Below are positions 35,175-46,625 of a stretch of DNA of 64,000 bases, one piece after another. The notes beneath the pieces were generated by a model. The model was not told the DNA's origin, made no database searches, and saw nothing but the letters and a program-made list of their open reading frames with translations. The translations under genes were made by a program, and so were the position numbers. This DNA is from Lonicera japonica (lineage: Eukaryota > Streptophyta > Magnoliopsida > Dipsacales > Caprifoliaceae): assembly GCA_021464415.1 (NCBI GenBank), contig CM038470.1:41286099-41350098 (forward strand). The letters are read 5' to 3'. Position 1 is the first letter of the stretch, and each line of letters begins with the position of its first letter.

Positions 35175-35950
35175 ATAAAGAATCAATTGAATGGACAGCT
35201 TTTAAAATAGAACATAGAAGACATTTAGAAATTATATTCTGATTTTTTTATTGTGTATTGATGATATTCTAGTTCAGAGTTATAATAAAATAGAACATAT
35301 ATGTCATTTAGAAATTATATTCAATGAATTTATTGACCAAGGATTAATAGTATTTAGAAAAAGAAGAAATTAAATTTCTAGGATTATTTATTAAAGGAGG
35401 AAAAATAGAGTTACAAGAACGTATTATTAAAAAGATTTTAGATTTTCCTGATAAAATAGAAGATACAAAACAATTACAATTTTTCTTAGGATTATTGAAC
35501 AATCGAAGAAATTATATTCAAAATTTAAGTAAGTTAGTAGGACAATTATATAGCAAATTAGGAAAAAAATAGAAAAAATATATTTCAAAAATGAAGATGT
35601 AGCTTTAATCTAAAAAATAAAAAATCTAGGACTATTAAATTCACCATTAGAAAATAGTCATAAAATTATACAAACAGAGGCATCAAGTATAGGGATGAGC
35701 AGGAATACTATTACAAACACCGTCATAAGAAAGTAGTAAAACTCAAGAAGAATTGTGCAGATAATGTTCTTGAAACCTTTCTGAAACACTACAAAATTTA
35801 CCATTAACCGACGCCGAAATATTAGGAGTAATTAATAGTATTGATAAATTTCAATTATTCCTAAATAGAGAATTTTTAATAAGAAGAGACTATAAAAATA
35901 CAGTAGAACATTTTAACAAAGCCAAAAGTTCAAAAGCAACCAGCAAGAAA
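35175..35950 (+). pseudogene. Endogenous pararetrovirus relic (Caulimoviridae RT/RNase H)
   Basis: Short plus-strand frames show a reverse-transcriptase catalytic motif (CIDDILVQS, about 35255-35280). About 100 bp downstream comes the RT-to-RNase H transition (FLGLFIKGGK, then FPDKIEDTKQLQFFLGLL) ending in a stop near 35570. The wording of the FPD-KQLQ-FLG block is characteristic of plant pararetroviruses, not of Ty3/gypsy elements. The frame is broken by several stops and frame changes, and no movement, coat or protease part was recognised. It is an old, non-functional integrant fragment. The genus is not resolvable by eye. Confidence 0.72.
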
Positions 35951-36879
35951 TAGATAGCTTTTACTAATAATATCACATGAAAGGGATTTATGTTGTTCAT
36001 GCTTTATTTACCACCTAGTGCACAAATCAATTAGTAATATATATAGTTAGGGCAAGTGCGATATTGAACCCAAAGGACTTAGATGGATGAAACATATGTT
36101 TGTAACAATTCACTAATTTGAATTAATCACTAATCTAGCTGAGAAATTTATATTGGGGTTGATTAAATAAAAACACGAAATAAAGATCAAATAACAAATT
36201 CTTAATGTTTTAAAGTCATATTTAATACCATATTCCGAAATATTTATTTGCGTAAACTCTACTTTTATCTCGCAATAATTTGTTCTCTCAACCTTATTAT
36301 TTGTGAAAAAAATAAATCATTCAAGTCTAATTAATTTATAAAATTCAATTGTAATTTTTTTACAACCGACTTATGTATAATATCAAAACACTCACTATAT
36401 TAGTCAAACACACACACTATATCCGCTCTCAACAAACCATTAGGTGAATCCAACAAATCATAATGAGAATTCAACTTTATTTGTATCAATTAAATTAGGC
36501 CGGCATCCAATAAGAACAATTGTTTTATACATGAAAGTATTAAATTGGTAGAATAAATTAGCATGAATGCGTGCAATGGAATCAATTAAATATACTCATC
36601 TTAAATCTAGCACTAAATCTATAATAATAATAATAACACCCCCCACCCCCGTTATCTATCTCCACTATGGTAGCCCCCAAGTGTGTTGCATGTGTTAGAA
36701 TGTGTGAAATCGTTGCAACATATTTTATTTTTTTATATACAAGCGCTACACACACATACCTGGTTAATTAGAGTATTGGATGGAAAATACCACCCTTACA
36801 TCGACCATGCTAACAGCCAGGTGTAAGTATGAGGAAGTGGAAAAAAAGGGGTCATATGCTAACAGTAGGCCGTTTCCAC

Positions 36880-37030
36880 TCAGTCACGGTCAGAAAAATG
36901 CTCGAAAATTAAATACAGAACTGAAAAGTCCACCTCCCAACTACTTATATAGCGAAATCACCCTACCGTAAAATTAAACAAATCAAGACCACAGAACAAA
37001 AAATTTGCAGAGTTCTTGTAGAATTAATGT
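36880..37030 (+). pseudogene. Promoter/5'-UTR relic of a further peptide-gene copy
   Basis: This stretch matches 37395-37535 closely (ACTGAAAAGTCCACCTC, ATTAAACAAAT...AAGACCACAGAAC, then GAGTTC.TGTAGAATTA). It is thus the TATA-to-ATG region of the peptide gene, but the ATG and exon 1 do not follow. A further, truncated copy lies only about 500 bp upstream of the intact gene. Confidence 0.75.
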
Positions 37031-37148
37031 TAAAGATAACTAAAGTGAATTAAATAATTTTTGAAGCATACTTTTTTTCTCAGAGACTCTGAATCATGGG
37101 CTTCTTGAGTGTATCATGAAGAGAATTTCGAGAGCTTCAATTTTGCAG

Positions 37149-37150
<2 letters not shown>

Positions 37151-37181
<31 letters not shown>
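37151..37181 (+). repeat. Poly-T homopolymer (31 T)
   Basis: An uninterrupted run of T lies in the 5' flank of peptide gene B. Copy A has only a short T run at the same place (about 4431-4440). Confidence 0.9.
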
Positions 37182-37443
37182 CAAATTTGATCATCTAGGG
37201 GTCCTAAATTGCGACGTAAAATTTTACTAAAAAAATAAAAAATAAATTATATGGCCCCACCTATTAATTCCGTTAAAAACTTAACGGAAGTTACTAATTG
37301 GACTGCATTGAAACAATTTCTAAACTTTGGGGTTTAATCCGCCCAAATCAAAATATTAAGGACAAAAGTAAAACTACTTGTATACTTCGAGAGTTAAAGG
37401 TGTTACTAACTCAAATAAAAAACTGAAAAGTCCACCTCGCAAC

Positions 37444-37453
37444 TTTATAAATA
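37444..37453 (+). promoter_or_regulatory. TATA box of peptide gene B
   Basis: TTTATAAATA lies 84 bp upstream of the ATG. Its spacing and the flanking C-run are conserved with copy A. Confidence 0.6.
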
Positions 37454-37536
37454 GTAAAATCCCCCCACCTAAAATTAAACAAATTAAGACCACAGAACCA
37501 AAAATTTGAGGAGTTCCTGTAGAATTAGTGTCAAAA

Positions 37537-38820
37537 ATGGCGAGCATATCAACAGCTGCTTCTTTTGTCATCAGATGCGTCTTTTGCTTCATTTTTATCA
37601 TCATATTAGTGTCACCGGAAATCGCTGCGCGAATCCTAGCCGGTGCCAGCAATAAGGGTGAGTTATAAATATACTTTTGTTACAAAAGGCCACATAAGAA
37701 TTTTTGCTATATACATCTGAAACTACGTATATGTTTAAATAAGGGTGAAGAGTCTTATACGAAGTGTTTAAAGTTCAAAGGTGGATCTCTAGTACAAAAA
37801 AAAAAAAAAATACAAAAAAAAAAAAAAAAGGAACACCATGAAGTAATTTTTCTGTACAAATTTTCAGCTTGGAAGTCAATCTTCTAAAAATTATTTTTTT
37901 CTTCTGACTTCGTTTCCATGCTTACAATCAAAAGTACGCTAGTTTTTAATTAAAAAATAAAATTTATGAAAAAGCTAGACTGTCAAAAAAAAAAAATATC
38001 TAGTACAAAATATTAGTTTTATTACTCATAAGCTAAACTTACATAATGACTTTGTAGTTCAAGTGACTTTTATTTTAAGCCGAGGTTGTGAGTTCGAATC
38101 TAAAATTAACTTTTTCTCCAAACCCCTCCTTTCCCTCTTGGTTATAATGGAGAGAGAAAGAAGATATTAAGAAAAATCTTCTTATTTAACTGATATGTAG
38201 TATGGATAGGAGTCAGTTATATTTATATTAAGAGCTAACGTCCTTACTTTTATACAAAATCAATGTAGTCACACTATATATAATATGAGGGACAAATTGT
38301 ACATCTTTAAATATTACATATGGACATAAATACATCAGTACTTTACAATAATTTGTTATTTTTAGTATTTGTGACCACAAAATTCTCGATAGTTCACCCG
38401 TTTAATTAAACCTTAACCTATCTCTTTTACACAATTCGCTTCTTATAGGAATTTTAGATCCATCCTTGTTGAAGTCTAAACGCGCATGTTGATATTAATT
38501 CGATAGATAGTGGCCTATAACATTTGTGTCTATCGGCTATTTTATCCCTTCTCATTTTCGTCATATCAATTTTATGAGCGTTAATTTATTTAAGCTTGCA
38601 TATATTACTGGTTATTTGTGTATCTCATGTGATAATATATTTCTAATTCATGGCTGCTTCAATTTAATTAATACTAATAAATGTATTCTCTCTCTCTATA
38701 TATATATATATCCAATTTCAATATGGATATGCAGGTAGTATTGGAGACAGTAAGGTTTGGGCACCTGGATCAAGTTCCGTATCAGGCCCTTCAGGCTACG
38801 GACCCGGAGCGCACGATTAA
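37537..38820 (+). CDS. Secreted signalling-peptide precursor, PIP/PIP-like (SGPS motif), intact
   Basis: The gene has two exons. Exon 1 is 37537-37657, the intron starts GTGAGT and ends GCAG, and exon 2 is 38735-38820. Joined coding length is 207 nt, 68 aa and in frame. Residues 1-31 form a signal peptide (hydrophobic FVIRCVFCFIFIIILV, then SPEIAA). A short variable region follows. The C-terminus ends SGPSGYGPGAHD, the SGPS-G-G-H pattern of PAMP-induced peptide (PIP) precursors of the PIP/IDA/CEP group, although an extra residue and a final Asp depart from the usual SGPSxxGxGH. Such peptides are secreted, trimmed to the C-terminal core and perceived by receptor kinases; this is known for the family, not shown here. 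AATAAA occurs at 39006. The intron position before the core may help in finding relatives. Paralogues are at 4796-6054 (frameshifted) and 1052-1435 (relic). Confidence 0.68.
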
Positions 38821-40196
38821 ATTATTTGTTTTCAAACAAAATTAATTATGTACCAACTTTAATTTTCAACTGGAGTTGAATCATATTAATTTGTCCAATC
38901 CTAAGCACAAGCTAATTACTCGTTTGTATTGTATTGTATTGTATTGCATTGTAATGTATTTCTTTTTCATTTTGAATGTACTTATATTAAGCAGTTGTAT
39001 TCTAAAATAAAGGGAACAGTTTTTATGCGGACCGATGCATACTAGAACCGGCCTTTTAAAATAAATGGTTAAATAATAATATATCCATTATTAGAAGTTA
39101 ATTTTCGTGTTAATAAAGGTGTGCTTCTTTTTCCTTTTTTCGTTTCCAACAATTATATATTAGAGCTATATAGTGGGACAAATAGTGACATGGACTTTAT
39201 TTTTATTTTTTGTACAAGCAATGATAGATCGGAGTTGGGGAAGTGAGGCGGGGAGAGAGATTACGTTGTGACGTTTCGTGTAAAATACCACACAACCACT
39301 TTGGTTGAAGCCCAGATCTAATGGTTAGTCTAGCCTTCAATAATTACATTCAGCACCATTATATATATATATATATATATTTACATGTACATATATATAT
39401 CAATGATGGTTGTATTGATTGAAGGTGGGTAAGGGAAATCGAGTCTCCCTTTGATTTTGATACTTGGATGGGAAGTTAACCTAGTTGTCTTGGAAGAGAG
39501 AGGAAAGGAGAGAAATTAAATCATGACATCCCATGTAAAATACCATAATTTGGCATTGGTACATGCCAAAAAAATAATAAGCAAACCTATTTGGCTTGCT
39601 ATGTATTGATGATATTGTTGAAAACTCAAGTGTCCTTTTCGAAAAAAAATTAATAAAGACCAAAGATAATTTAGATTAGAAAACTCATTGAATATCCTTT
39701 TCGAATATTTTATTAATCAAGTATGACAGTGTAGTAACTGTTAATTTGCCAGTGCGCATTTATTGGAGTGCTTCTTAAGTCTGCATAGATCTTTGTAAAC
39801 TAGGAAACAATGTCCATAAATTGTGAGTACTGTGGCAAGAGCAAGCCTGTATCATGTGTTAAGGATATAGTTTCCGACACTAGCCTTGATCACAAATCTT
39901 AGTTTTGGATTATTACATACCTTGTACACAAGTGTCCTCAATTCAATTTTATTTATTAGTTATATGTATCCCTAAATTTTAGTTTTACCTAGTGGGATGT
40001 ATCCAAATTTAAATTTAATATTTAAGGTCTAATATGAGATATACGCAATATATTTAACGACGATAATCATTTTCAAATTTTAAATTTAAAAAAGGTCTAT
40101 ATAACATATTACTCTAATAATTAATCATTTTCTTTATATTATATTATAATCGCAAGATAATGTATAAGAATTTCATAGACATAATACCTAAATAAT
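38821..40196. other. 3' flank of peptide gene B, no gene seen
   Basis: It is collinear with copy A 6055-7499. It contains TA microsatellites near 39360-39380 and a short tandem of GTATT words near 38930-38955. Nothing coding was recognised. Confidence 0.6.
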
Positions 40197-40590
40197 GGGT
40201 AAATTTCAAGTAAGGTCTTAACTTAATGACCTTAAGTCACGGATTGTGCATTTTGAGGGGTCAAATGAATGAGTTTTTTTTATCCAACTTGGTGGAGATG
40301 ATCTTCAGTATTAGTAGATCATATCCACCAAATTTCATAAAAAAAAATTCAACCAGAATGTGGGTAAGCTAGAAAATTGAAATATATATGTCCATTAACG
40401 GAGATATGTATAATTTTGTAGTTAACTTACTCCCAGTTGAAATTTTTTTATGAAATTTGGTGGGGATGATCTTCTAGTCATGGAGATTGTCTTCACCAAA
40501 TTTCGTCAAAAACTCATCCGTTTGGCACCCCAAAATACCCAATCTGTGACTTAAGGTTCTTAAGTTAAGACCTTACTTGAAATCTACCCC
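40197..40590. mobile_element. Mutator-like foldback MITE, copy B
   Basis: This is the same insertion as 7500-7883. It begins GGGTAAATTTCAAGTAAGG, ends with the inverse, and is flanked by CTAAATAAT on the left and CTAAATAAC at 40591-40599. Confidence 0.85.
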
Positions 40591-40930
40591 CTAAATAACT
40601 GTGTAAACTCAAATCAAAAAGTCTGTGATCTATATGTCTAAACGAGATGTATTTTTTGTTTCCGTGTTAATCCTCCTCTTAAACCCGATTAAGGCCTAAT
40701 CTCCGTTAGAGGAGTCGATTTTTGTTTTGGAATCTTCGTAATTGATTCAACACTTCTAACAAGTCATTTAAATGATATTAACTATCCTTGCATGATTAGA
40801 ACGCATTTCGGAAAGCTGTGGTTGAATTTGGTGGCTAAAGTTGAAAAAGTGAACTTTTGCCGAAATGAGTTTTTGGCCAACTTTGAAATCTCATATGAAG
40901 TCCAAATGACTCCTTGTTTGTGGCTATAGT

Positions 40931-41332
40931 TGTTGCACCAAACCGCTCACAACCGAGCACGACGCAACGCGGAGGGATCTCACAAGCCCAAATGGTTTAC
41001 CCGAAAAAAGAACCGACACAAAAAAGTACACCCACAATAGAGAAATAAGAAATAAAGAAATAATTGCGCAAGACAAAGTTTTACCGTGGTGTCGGCGTAA
41101 ACGCCACTAATCCACACAGATGATAGCTTTTATTGATAATTCGGAACAAAGAGTGATTACAAGCACACATAAATTTCTCACTAAAATTTAGCTCTCAACT
41201 CACTCTAGGCAAAAAATAAACTTATGAACAAATGAGCCAAAAAACAACACTTAAAGGAAAATTTGCATTGGACCAAAAAACAGTCCACTGCCACAATTTT
41301 GCCAAATACACCAAATGTGAGCCAAACTCACA
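40931..41332 (-). repeat. 3' LTR of the copia element
   Basis: 402 bp, TGTTGCACC to ACTCACA in plus orientation. Pairs with 45589-45992. Confidence 0.93.
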
Positions 41333-41462
41333 AATCTCCACCTTGGCGAACCATGCAGCTATCCCGTCCAGCAAATTTCACACCTCACTCCCCTTGTTCC
41401 TCCATCAATACCGCTATAGCATCACACCTGGTCCCGAAGAGCCTCCACCCCCGAACGGGCCC

Positions 41463-44400
41463 TCAACACCGAAGAATGTTAACCAAAGTCGAGCAATGCT
41501 CAAACTTGGTCGTCGGTACCACCTTCGTCATCATATCTGCAGGATTATCCTTGGTGCCAATTTTCTTCAAAATTACTTCACCATTCTCGATAATCTCCCG
41601 TATAAAATGAAACCGGATATCGATATGCTTCGTCCGTCCGTGATGAACTTGGTTCTTGGCCAAATGAATAGCGCTCTGGCTATCACAATGTACATCGACA
41701 TTCTCCTGAACCATCCCCAAATCACCTATCAAACCCCGAAGCCACAATGCTTCCTTGACCGCCTCTGTTACTGCAATATACTATGCTTCCGTACTAGACA
41801 ACGCCACTACACCTTGCAACATCGACCTCCAGCTAATCGGACCACCACTAAATGTGAAAACATACCCCGTGGTCGACCGTCGCTTGTCAAGATCCCCAGC
41901 ATAGTCCGAATCAACATACCCGCAAATAATAGACCCCTCGGTTCTCTGGTACACCAACCCTTTATTCTTCGTCCCTTGTAGATACCGCAAAATCCACTTA
42001 ACAACATTCCAATGCTGTTTCCCCGGATTGGCCATGAATCTACTCACAATGCTCACTGCCTGAGCAATATCCGATCGAGTACACACCATGGCATACATCA
42101 AGCTTCCTACCGCACTAGCATACGGAACTTGAGCCATATACTCCACCTCTTCATCTTTTTCTGGAGCCATAGTTGCCGAAAGCTTGAAGTGAGGAGCCAA
42201 TGGGACACTCACAGGCTTTGAGTCCTGCATCCCAAACCGGACTACCACTTTCTCTAGATATTGCCTCTGAGTGAGGCACAATCTTCCCTTCTTCCTCTCT
42301 CTAACTATCTCCATTCCCAGAATCTTTTTAGCTCCACCCAAGTCCTTCATCTCAAACTCGAGACTCAACTGAGCCTTCACCGTGTTGATATCAAACATAC
42401 TCGATGAACAAATAAGCATATCATCAACATATAAGAGTAAGTAGATAAACAAATCCCCCTTGAGTTTCTTGAAATAAACGCAATGATCAAAATCACTCCG
42501 CTTGAATTTCTGAGCCATCATGAAAGTGTCAAACTTCTTGTACCATTGTCTAGGCGATTGCTTTAACCTATACAAAGACTTCTTTAGTTTACAAACACAA
42601 TCTTCCTTATCAACAACCTTGAACCCCTCCGGTTGAGATATATAAATCTCCTCCTCTAGATCCCCATGCAAGAACGCCGTCTTGACATCGAGTTGTTCAA
42701 GCTCTAAGTTAAACTGCGAAACCATAGCTAATAGCACTCTAATGGAAGTGTGTTTTACTACCGAAGAGAAGACTTCATTATAATCCACTCCTTCCTTCTG
42801 TGCAAATCACTTAGCTACCAATCTTGCTTTATACCGAACATCCGAATCTAGAACCCCGTCTTTCTTGGCAAATACCCATTTGCACCCAATTGACTTTTTC
42901 TCCTTTGGCAACTTACAAAGATCCCAGGCTTCATTCTTGTAAAGAGAATGCATCTCCTCACCCATGGCCGCCTTCCATTCATCACAATGACTATCTGCCA
43001 CTGCCTCCCGATAAGAAGTCGGTTCATCGCCATAAACCACCAATGCATATGCCACACTATCTTTATAGCCAAATCGTTGCGGTGCTCATCGAGCTCTCGG
43101 CTCCTTTCCACTCGCCAAAGACGGTACCTCTCGTTGTTGTTGACTAGACCCCTCAATAGAAATCTCCCCATTCTCCGAATCACTATCGAAAGAATCAATT
43201 GGATTAGTCAATTTTGATTGCACCGGAATAGTCACCACCGGCGTAGTAACTTCCGTTTGCACCACTCCACTCTTCTCACTCTCATCGAGAGCCTTTACAT
43301 TTTCTCCCGTAGGCATCTTCAGCAAAGACGCCTCGTCAAATGTAACATCTCTGCTAACGATCATTTTTCGGTCTTGTAGACACCACAACTTGTATCCCTT
43401 GACTCCAAATCTTGAACCCATAAAGATCGCCTTCCGGACTCTTGGATCAATCTTATCTTCACGAACGTGATAATAAGCCGGACACCTAAATATGTGTAAT
43501 GAATCGTAACTCGCATGAGATCCTGTCCAAACCTCCATAAGAGTTTTGTAATCGACCCCTGAAGATGGCAGCATGTTAACAATGTAGCTCGTATAGGATA
43601 AGGCCTCCGCCCAATACTGTTTCTCCAAATTTGCATTTGACAGCATACACCTCACTTTTTCAAGTAAGGTACGGTTCATCCTCTCAGCTACTCCGTTTTG
43701 CTGTGGTGTAACTTTAACCGTAAAATGGCGAACAATTCCCTCATCTTGACAGTACTCCTTAAACGGATCACTAGTGTACTCTCCGCCGTTATCGGATCTA
43801 AGCACCTTGATCTTCCTGCCAAGCTGATTTTCGACCATCTTCTTTCACCTTAGAAACACCCAAAGACCTCGTCTTTGTGCTTCATGAGATATACCCAAAT
43901 CCTCCTAGAGAAATCATCTACAAATGTAACAAAGTAATGATTACCTCCTAAGGATTTCGTCTTGGAAGGTCCCCAGACACCCGTGTGTATGTAGTCAAGC
44001 AACCCCTTCGTGCAATGAATAGCCGTCCCAAACTTTACTCGTGTTTGTTTTCCGAGCACACAATGCTCGTAAAACTCTAGCTTGCAGATCTTCGCACCCT
44101 TAAGCAAACCTTGCTTACATAACACCGTCATCGCCTTCTCCCCGGCATGTCCCAATCTCATATGCCATGATCCTGTCGAATCCGAGCTTGTACTTGCTCC
44201 ACCAGCTTCCGTAGAAACTGAAACGCTACCCGTCACCGTACTACCTTGAAGGAAATAGAGATTATCCTCTTTCTTTTCCTTCATCAACACTAAGGCACCG
44301 GAAGTAACCTTTAGCATTCCATTCTCGAGCACAATCTTTTACCTGTTGGAATCTAAAGAACCCAAAGAAAACAAATTCTTTTTCAGATCCGGGATGTACC

Positions 44401-45457
44401 TGACTTCATTCAGAGTTCTGACTACTCCGTCATGTAGCTTCAACTGGACCGTTTCAATACCCTCCGTCCTACAAACGTGATCATTACCCATCAAAACCGT
44501 TCCTCCATTCACCTTCGTCAAGGTATGGAAAAGGTCCTTATTTGGACACATGTGGTACGAACAACCCGAGTCTAAAAACCACTCGTCCGTTGAGCTTTCC
44601 CTAGGAGTAACCACTAACGTACTCTCGAAATCCTCATCCCCTGAAGTAACAGAATTTGCAGTATCATCCGCATTCTTCTTCTTTCCTTTGTCTACCCAAG
44701 CGTTAGGACAATTTTTCTTCATATGCCCTTTCCTTTTGCACTTGTAACATTCCATGTTATCCAAGTACTTAGTACGTGACTTGGACCGAGAGTTGTTGTG
44801 CTTTGCTTGTCTCCGATCATCTGTCCTTCCCCACGTCACCAACTCATCGGACGATGTACTACATTTCTCCCTCTGTCTCTGCTCATTACCAAGCAGTGCC
44901 GAAGAAACGCCCTCATATTTCACTGAATCCTTACCATATAACAAAGTGGTGCTCAAATGGTCATAGGATTCCGGAAGTGAATTGAGCAACAAGATAGCCT
45001 TATCCTCATCTTTCATGTCCTCGTTCAAGTTTAACAAATCATAAATCATCTTGTTAAACTCATCAACATGCTCACTCATTGATGTACCTCTAGCATATTC
45101 AAACCGGAACAACTTCTTCTTGAGATAGAGAAGATTCTCTATACTCTTCATCATGTACTTCTCTTCCAGTATCTTCCATATGCTATCCGCCGATTTTTCA
45201 TGCATAACATAGTATATCACATTTTGAGCTAGATGCAACCGGATAGTGCTACAAGCCTTCAAATCATACTCTTCCCATTCAACATCTGTCATCGTCGTGG
45301 GCTTAGCTACCACACCCAACAATGCCTTATGCAACTCCTGTTGGATCAAGACATCGCGCATTTGACATTGCCACATGCCGAAATTAACCAACTTTCCGTC
45401 GAATTTCTCTACGTCAAACTTTATCGCTGACACCTTTGAGGTCTTAGAAGTAGTCAT
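41463..45457 (-). pseudogene. Copia gag-pol polyprotein gene, interrupted
   Basis: The start is MTTSKTSKVSA at 45457. Domains in order are a UBN2-type gag, a CCHC knuckle CYKCKRKGHMKKNCP (about 44750-44710), and protease WFLDSGCSYHMCP (about 44590-44550). Next come the GAG-pre-integrase block (WHMRLGHAGEKAM...HCVLGKQ), integrase with VDDFSRRIWVY and LRSDNGGEYTSD, RT with YVDDMLICS (about 42430), and RNase H ending at 41463. In-frame stops occur near 44336, 43850, 43083, 42804 and 41779, with a one-base frame change near 43845. Most fit single C-to-T or G-to-A changes. The element was recently complete but is now non-coding. Confidence 0.9.
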
Positions 45458-45588
45458 CTTCAATCACCAAAGAACTTGACAAACCAACAACGAGACAAAG
45501 ATTGAAAAATCTCATTTAGAAATTTTATCAAACACTTGGCGTGGGACACAAAAATCCACCTTTCTTGTTTTAGCCTCTGATACCAATT

Positions 45589-45992
45589 TGTTGCGCCAAA
45601 CCACTCACAACCGAGCACGACGCGATGCGGAGGGATCTCACAAGCCCAAATGGTTTACCCGAAAGGAGAACCGACACAAAAAAGTACACCCACAATAGAG
45701 AAATAGGAAATAAAGAAATAATTGCGCAAGACAAGGTTTTACTGTGGTGTCGGCGTAAACGCCACTAATCCACACAGATGATAGCTTCTATTGATAATTG
45801 GGAACAAAGAGTGATTACAAGCACACACATAAATTTCTCACTAAAATTTAGCTCTCAACTCACTCTAGGCAAAAAACAAACTTATGAACAAATGAGCCAA
45901 AAAACAACACTTAAAGGAAAATTTGCCTTGGACCAAAAAACAGCCCACTGCCACAATTTTTCCAAATACATCAAATGTGAGCCAAACTCACA
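45589..45992 (-). repeat. 5' LTR of the copia element
   Basis: 404 bp, TGTTGCGCC to ACTCACA in plus orientation. Confidence 0.93.
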
Positions 45993-45997
45993 ATAGT

Positions 45998-46625
45998 TTC
46001 ATCTATTCCCCCTCTATAAGTTCCTTGTTGAGCCCGAGCTGAGATAACATCGTTTCGGGGGTCAACGAAGCACGAAAAAGTGCAACTTTATGCAAAAATT
46101 CCTTTGATAGATCAGAGAGGAGGCAACATTTCTTTTTCCCATTATAGACTAGATATTTATGCCCCTTTCTTCCCCATTCGACCCTCCACCATTGAGAGAC
46201 TTGGAGAGAGGTGAGAGTTCATATTTCTAGTGAATTTGAGAGGTCTTTGCCTATCCCACATCATGATACGATACCTTTATCACCTTCATCATATTCTCCA
46301 TCATCTTCTTCATCGATTTGGGATTACTTCGATTCGACTTAATTACCCACTCAATCTTCAAGGCTCTGGCTTCAATAAGTTGGGAATACTAGTACTAAAA
46401 CTCAATTTCAAAGTTTATGTGTTGTATCTTTCAATTCAAATTAAATTGGGGGTTTTTAGCACAAATTTGAAATTGACTCATGCATGAAGATTAGGTTGCG
46501 TTTCTTTGATCCTTTTGGTTGGTTTATGGTTTATATAACTTTAATTTGATACTTTTTACAAGAATCCCCCATTGTATGTCAATAAGAGTGAAGTTTGGCA
46601 TAAAACACATATAAACGGATACGAT
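45998..46625. other. Non-coding stretch after the copia element
   Basis: It continues copy A 8223-8923 but lacks the poly-G tract. No gene was recognised. Confidence 0.55.

Larger units (their letters stand above)
33955..37090. other. 3.1-kb block absent from copy A
   Basis: It lies between GGGAGTATACTGTATATAT and ATGGGCTTCTTGAGTGTATC, which are about 20 bp apart in copy A (about 4340-4385). It contains very AT-rich DNA (33955-35150), a caulimovirid RT relic (about 35175-35950), a stretch at 36000-36650 resembling dispersed plant repeats but not identified, and a relic of a peptide-gene promoter (36880-37030). No clean target duplication is visible. Insertion in B or deletion in A are both possible. 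Confidence 0.6.
40931..45992 (-). mobile_element. Ty1/copia retrotransposon, Tork-like, full length, minus strand
   Basis: LTRs of 402 and 404 bp begin TGTTGC and end CTCACA. The target duplication is ATAGT at 40926-40930 and 45993-45997, with the empty site in copy A near 8218. On the minus strand, TTGGTATCAGAGGC follows the 5' LTR as the tRNA-iMet primer-binding site, and AAGGTGGAGATT precedes the 3' LTR as the purine tract. A single gag-pol in copia order (integrase before RT) spans the interior. The gag N-terminus (FDGKLVNFGMWQCQMRDVL) is of the Tnt1/Tork kind. The LTRs differ at a dozen or more sites by eye. Confidence 0.93.

Noticed and set aside
37374..37652. 92-codon minus-strand frame over the peptide gene
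   Set aside because: It is the antisense shadow of exon 1 and its 5' UTR. The plus-strand model has TATA box, signal peptide, consensus splice sites and a conserved paralogue.
42012..43217. Plus-strand frames at 41232-43217 and 44550-45430
   Set aside because: They are shadows of the minus-strand copia gag-pol, whose domains are clear on the other strand.
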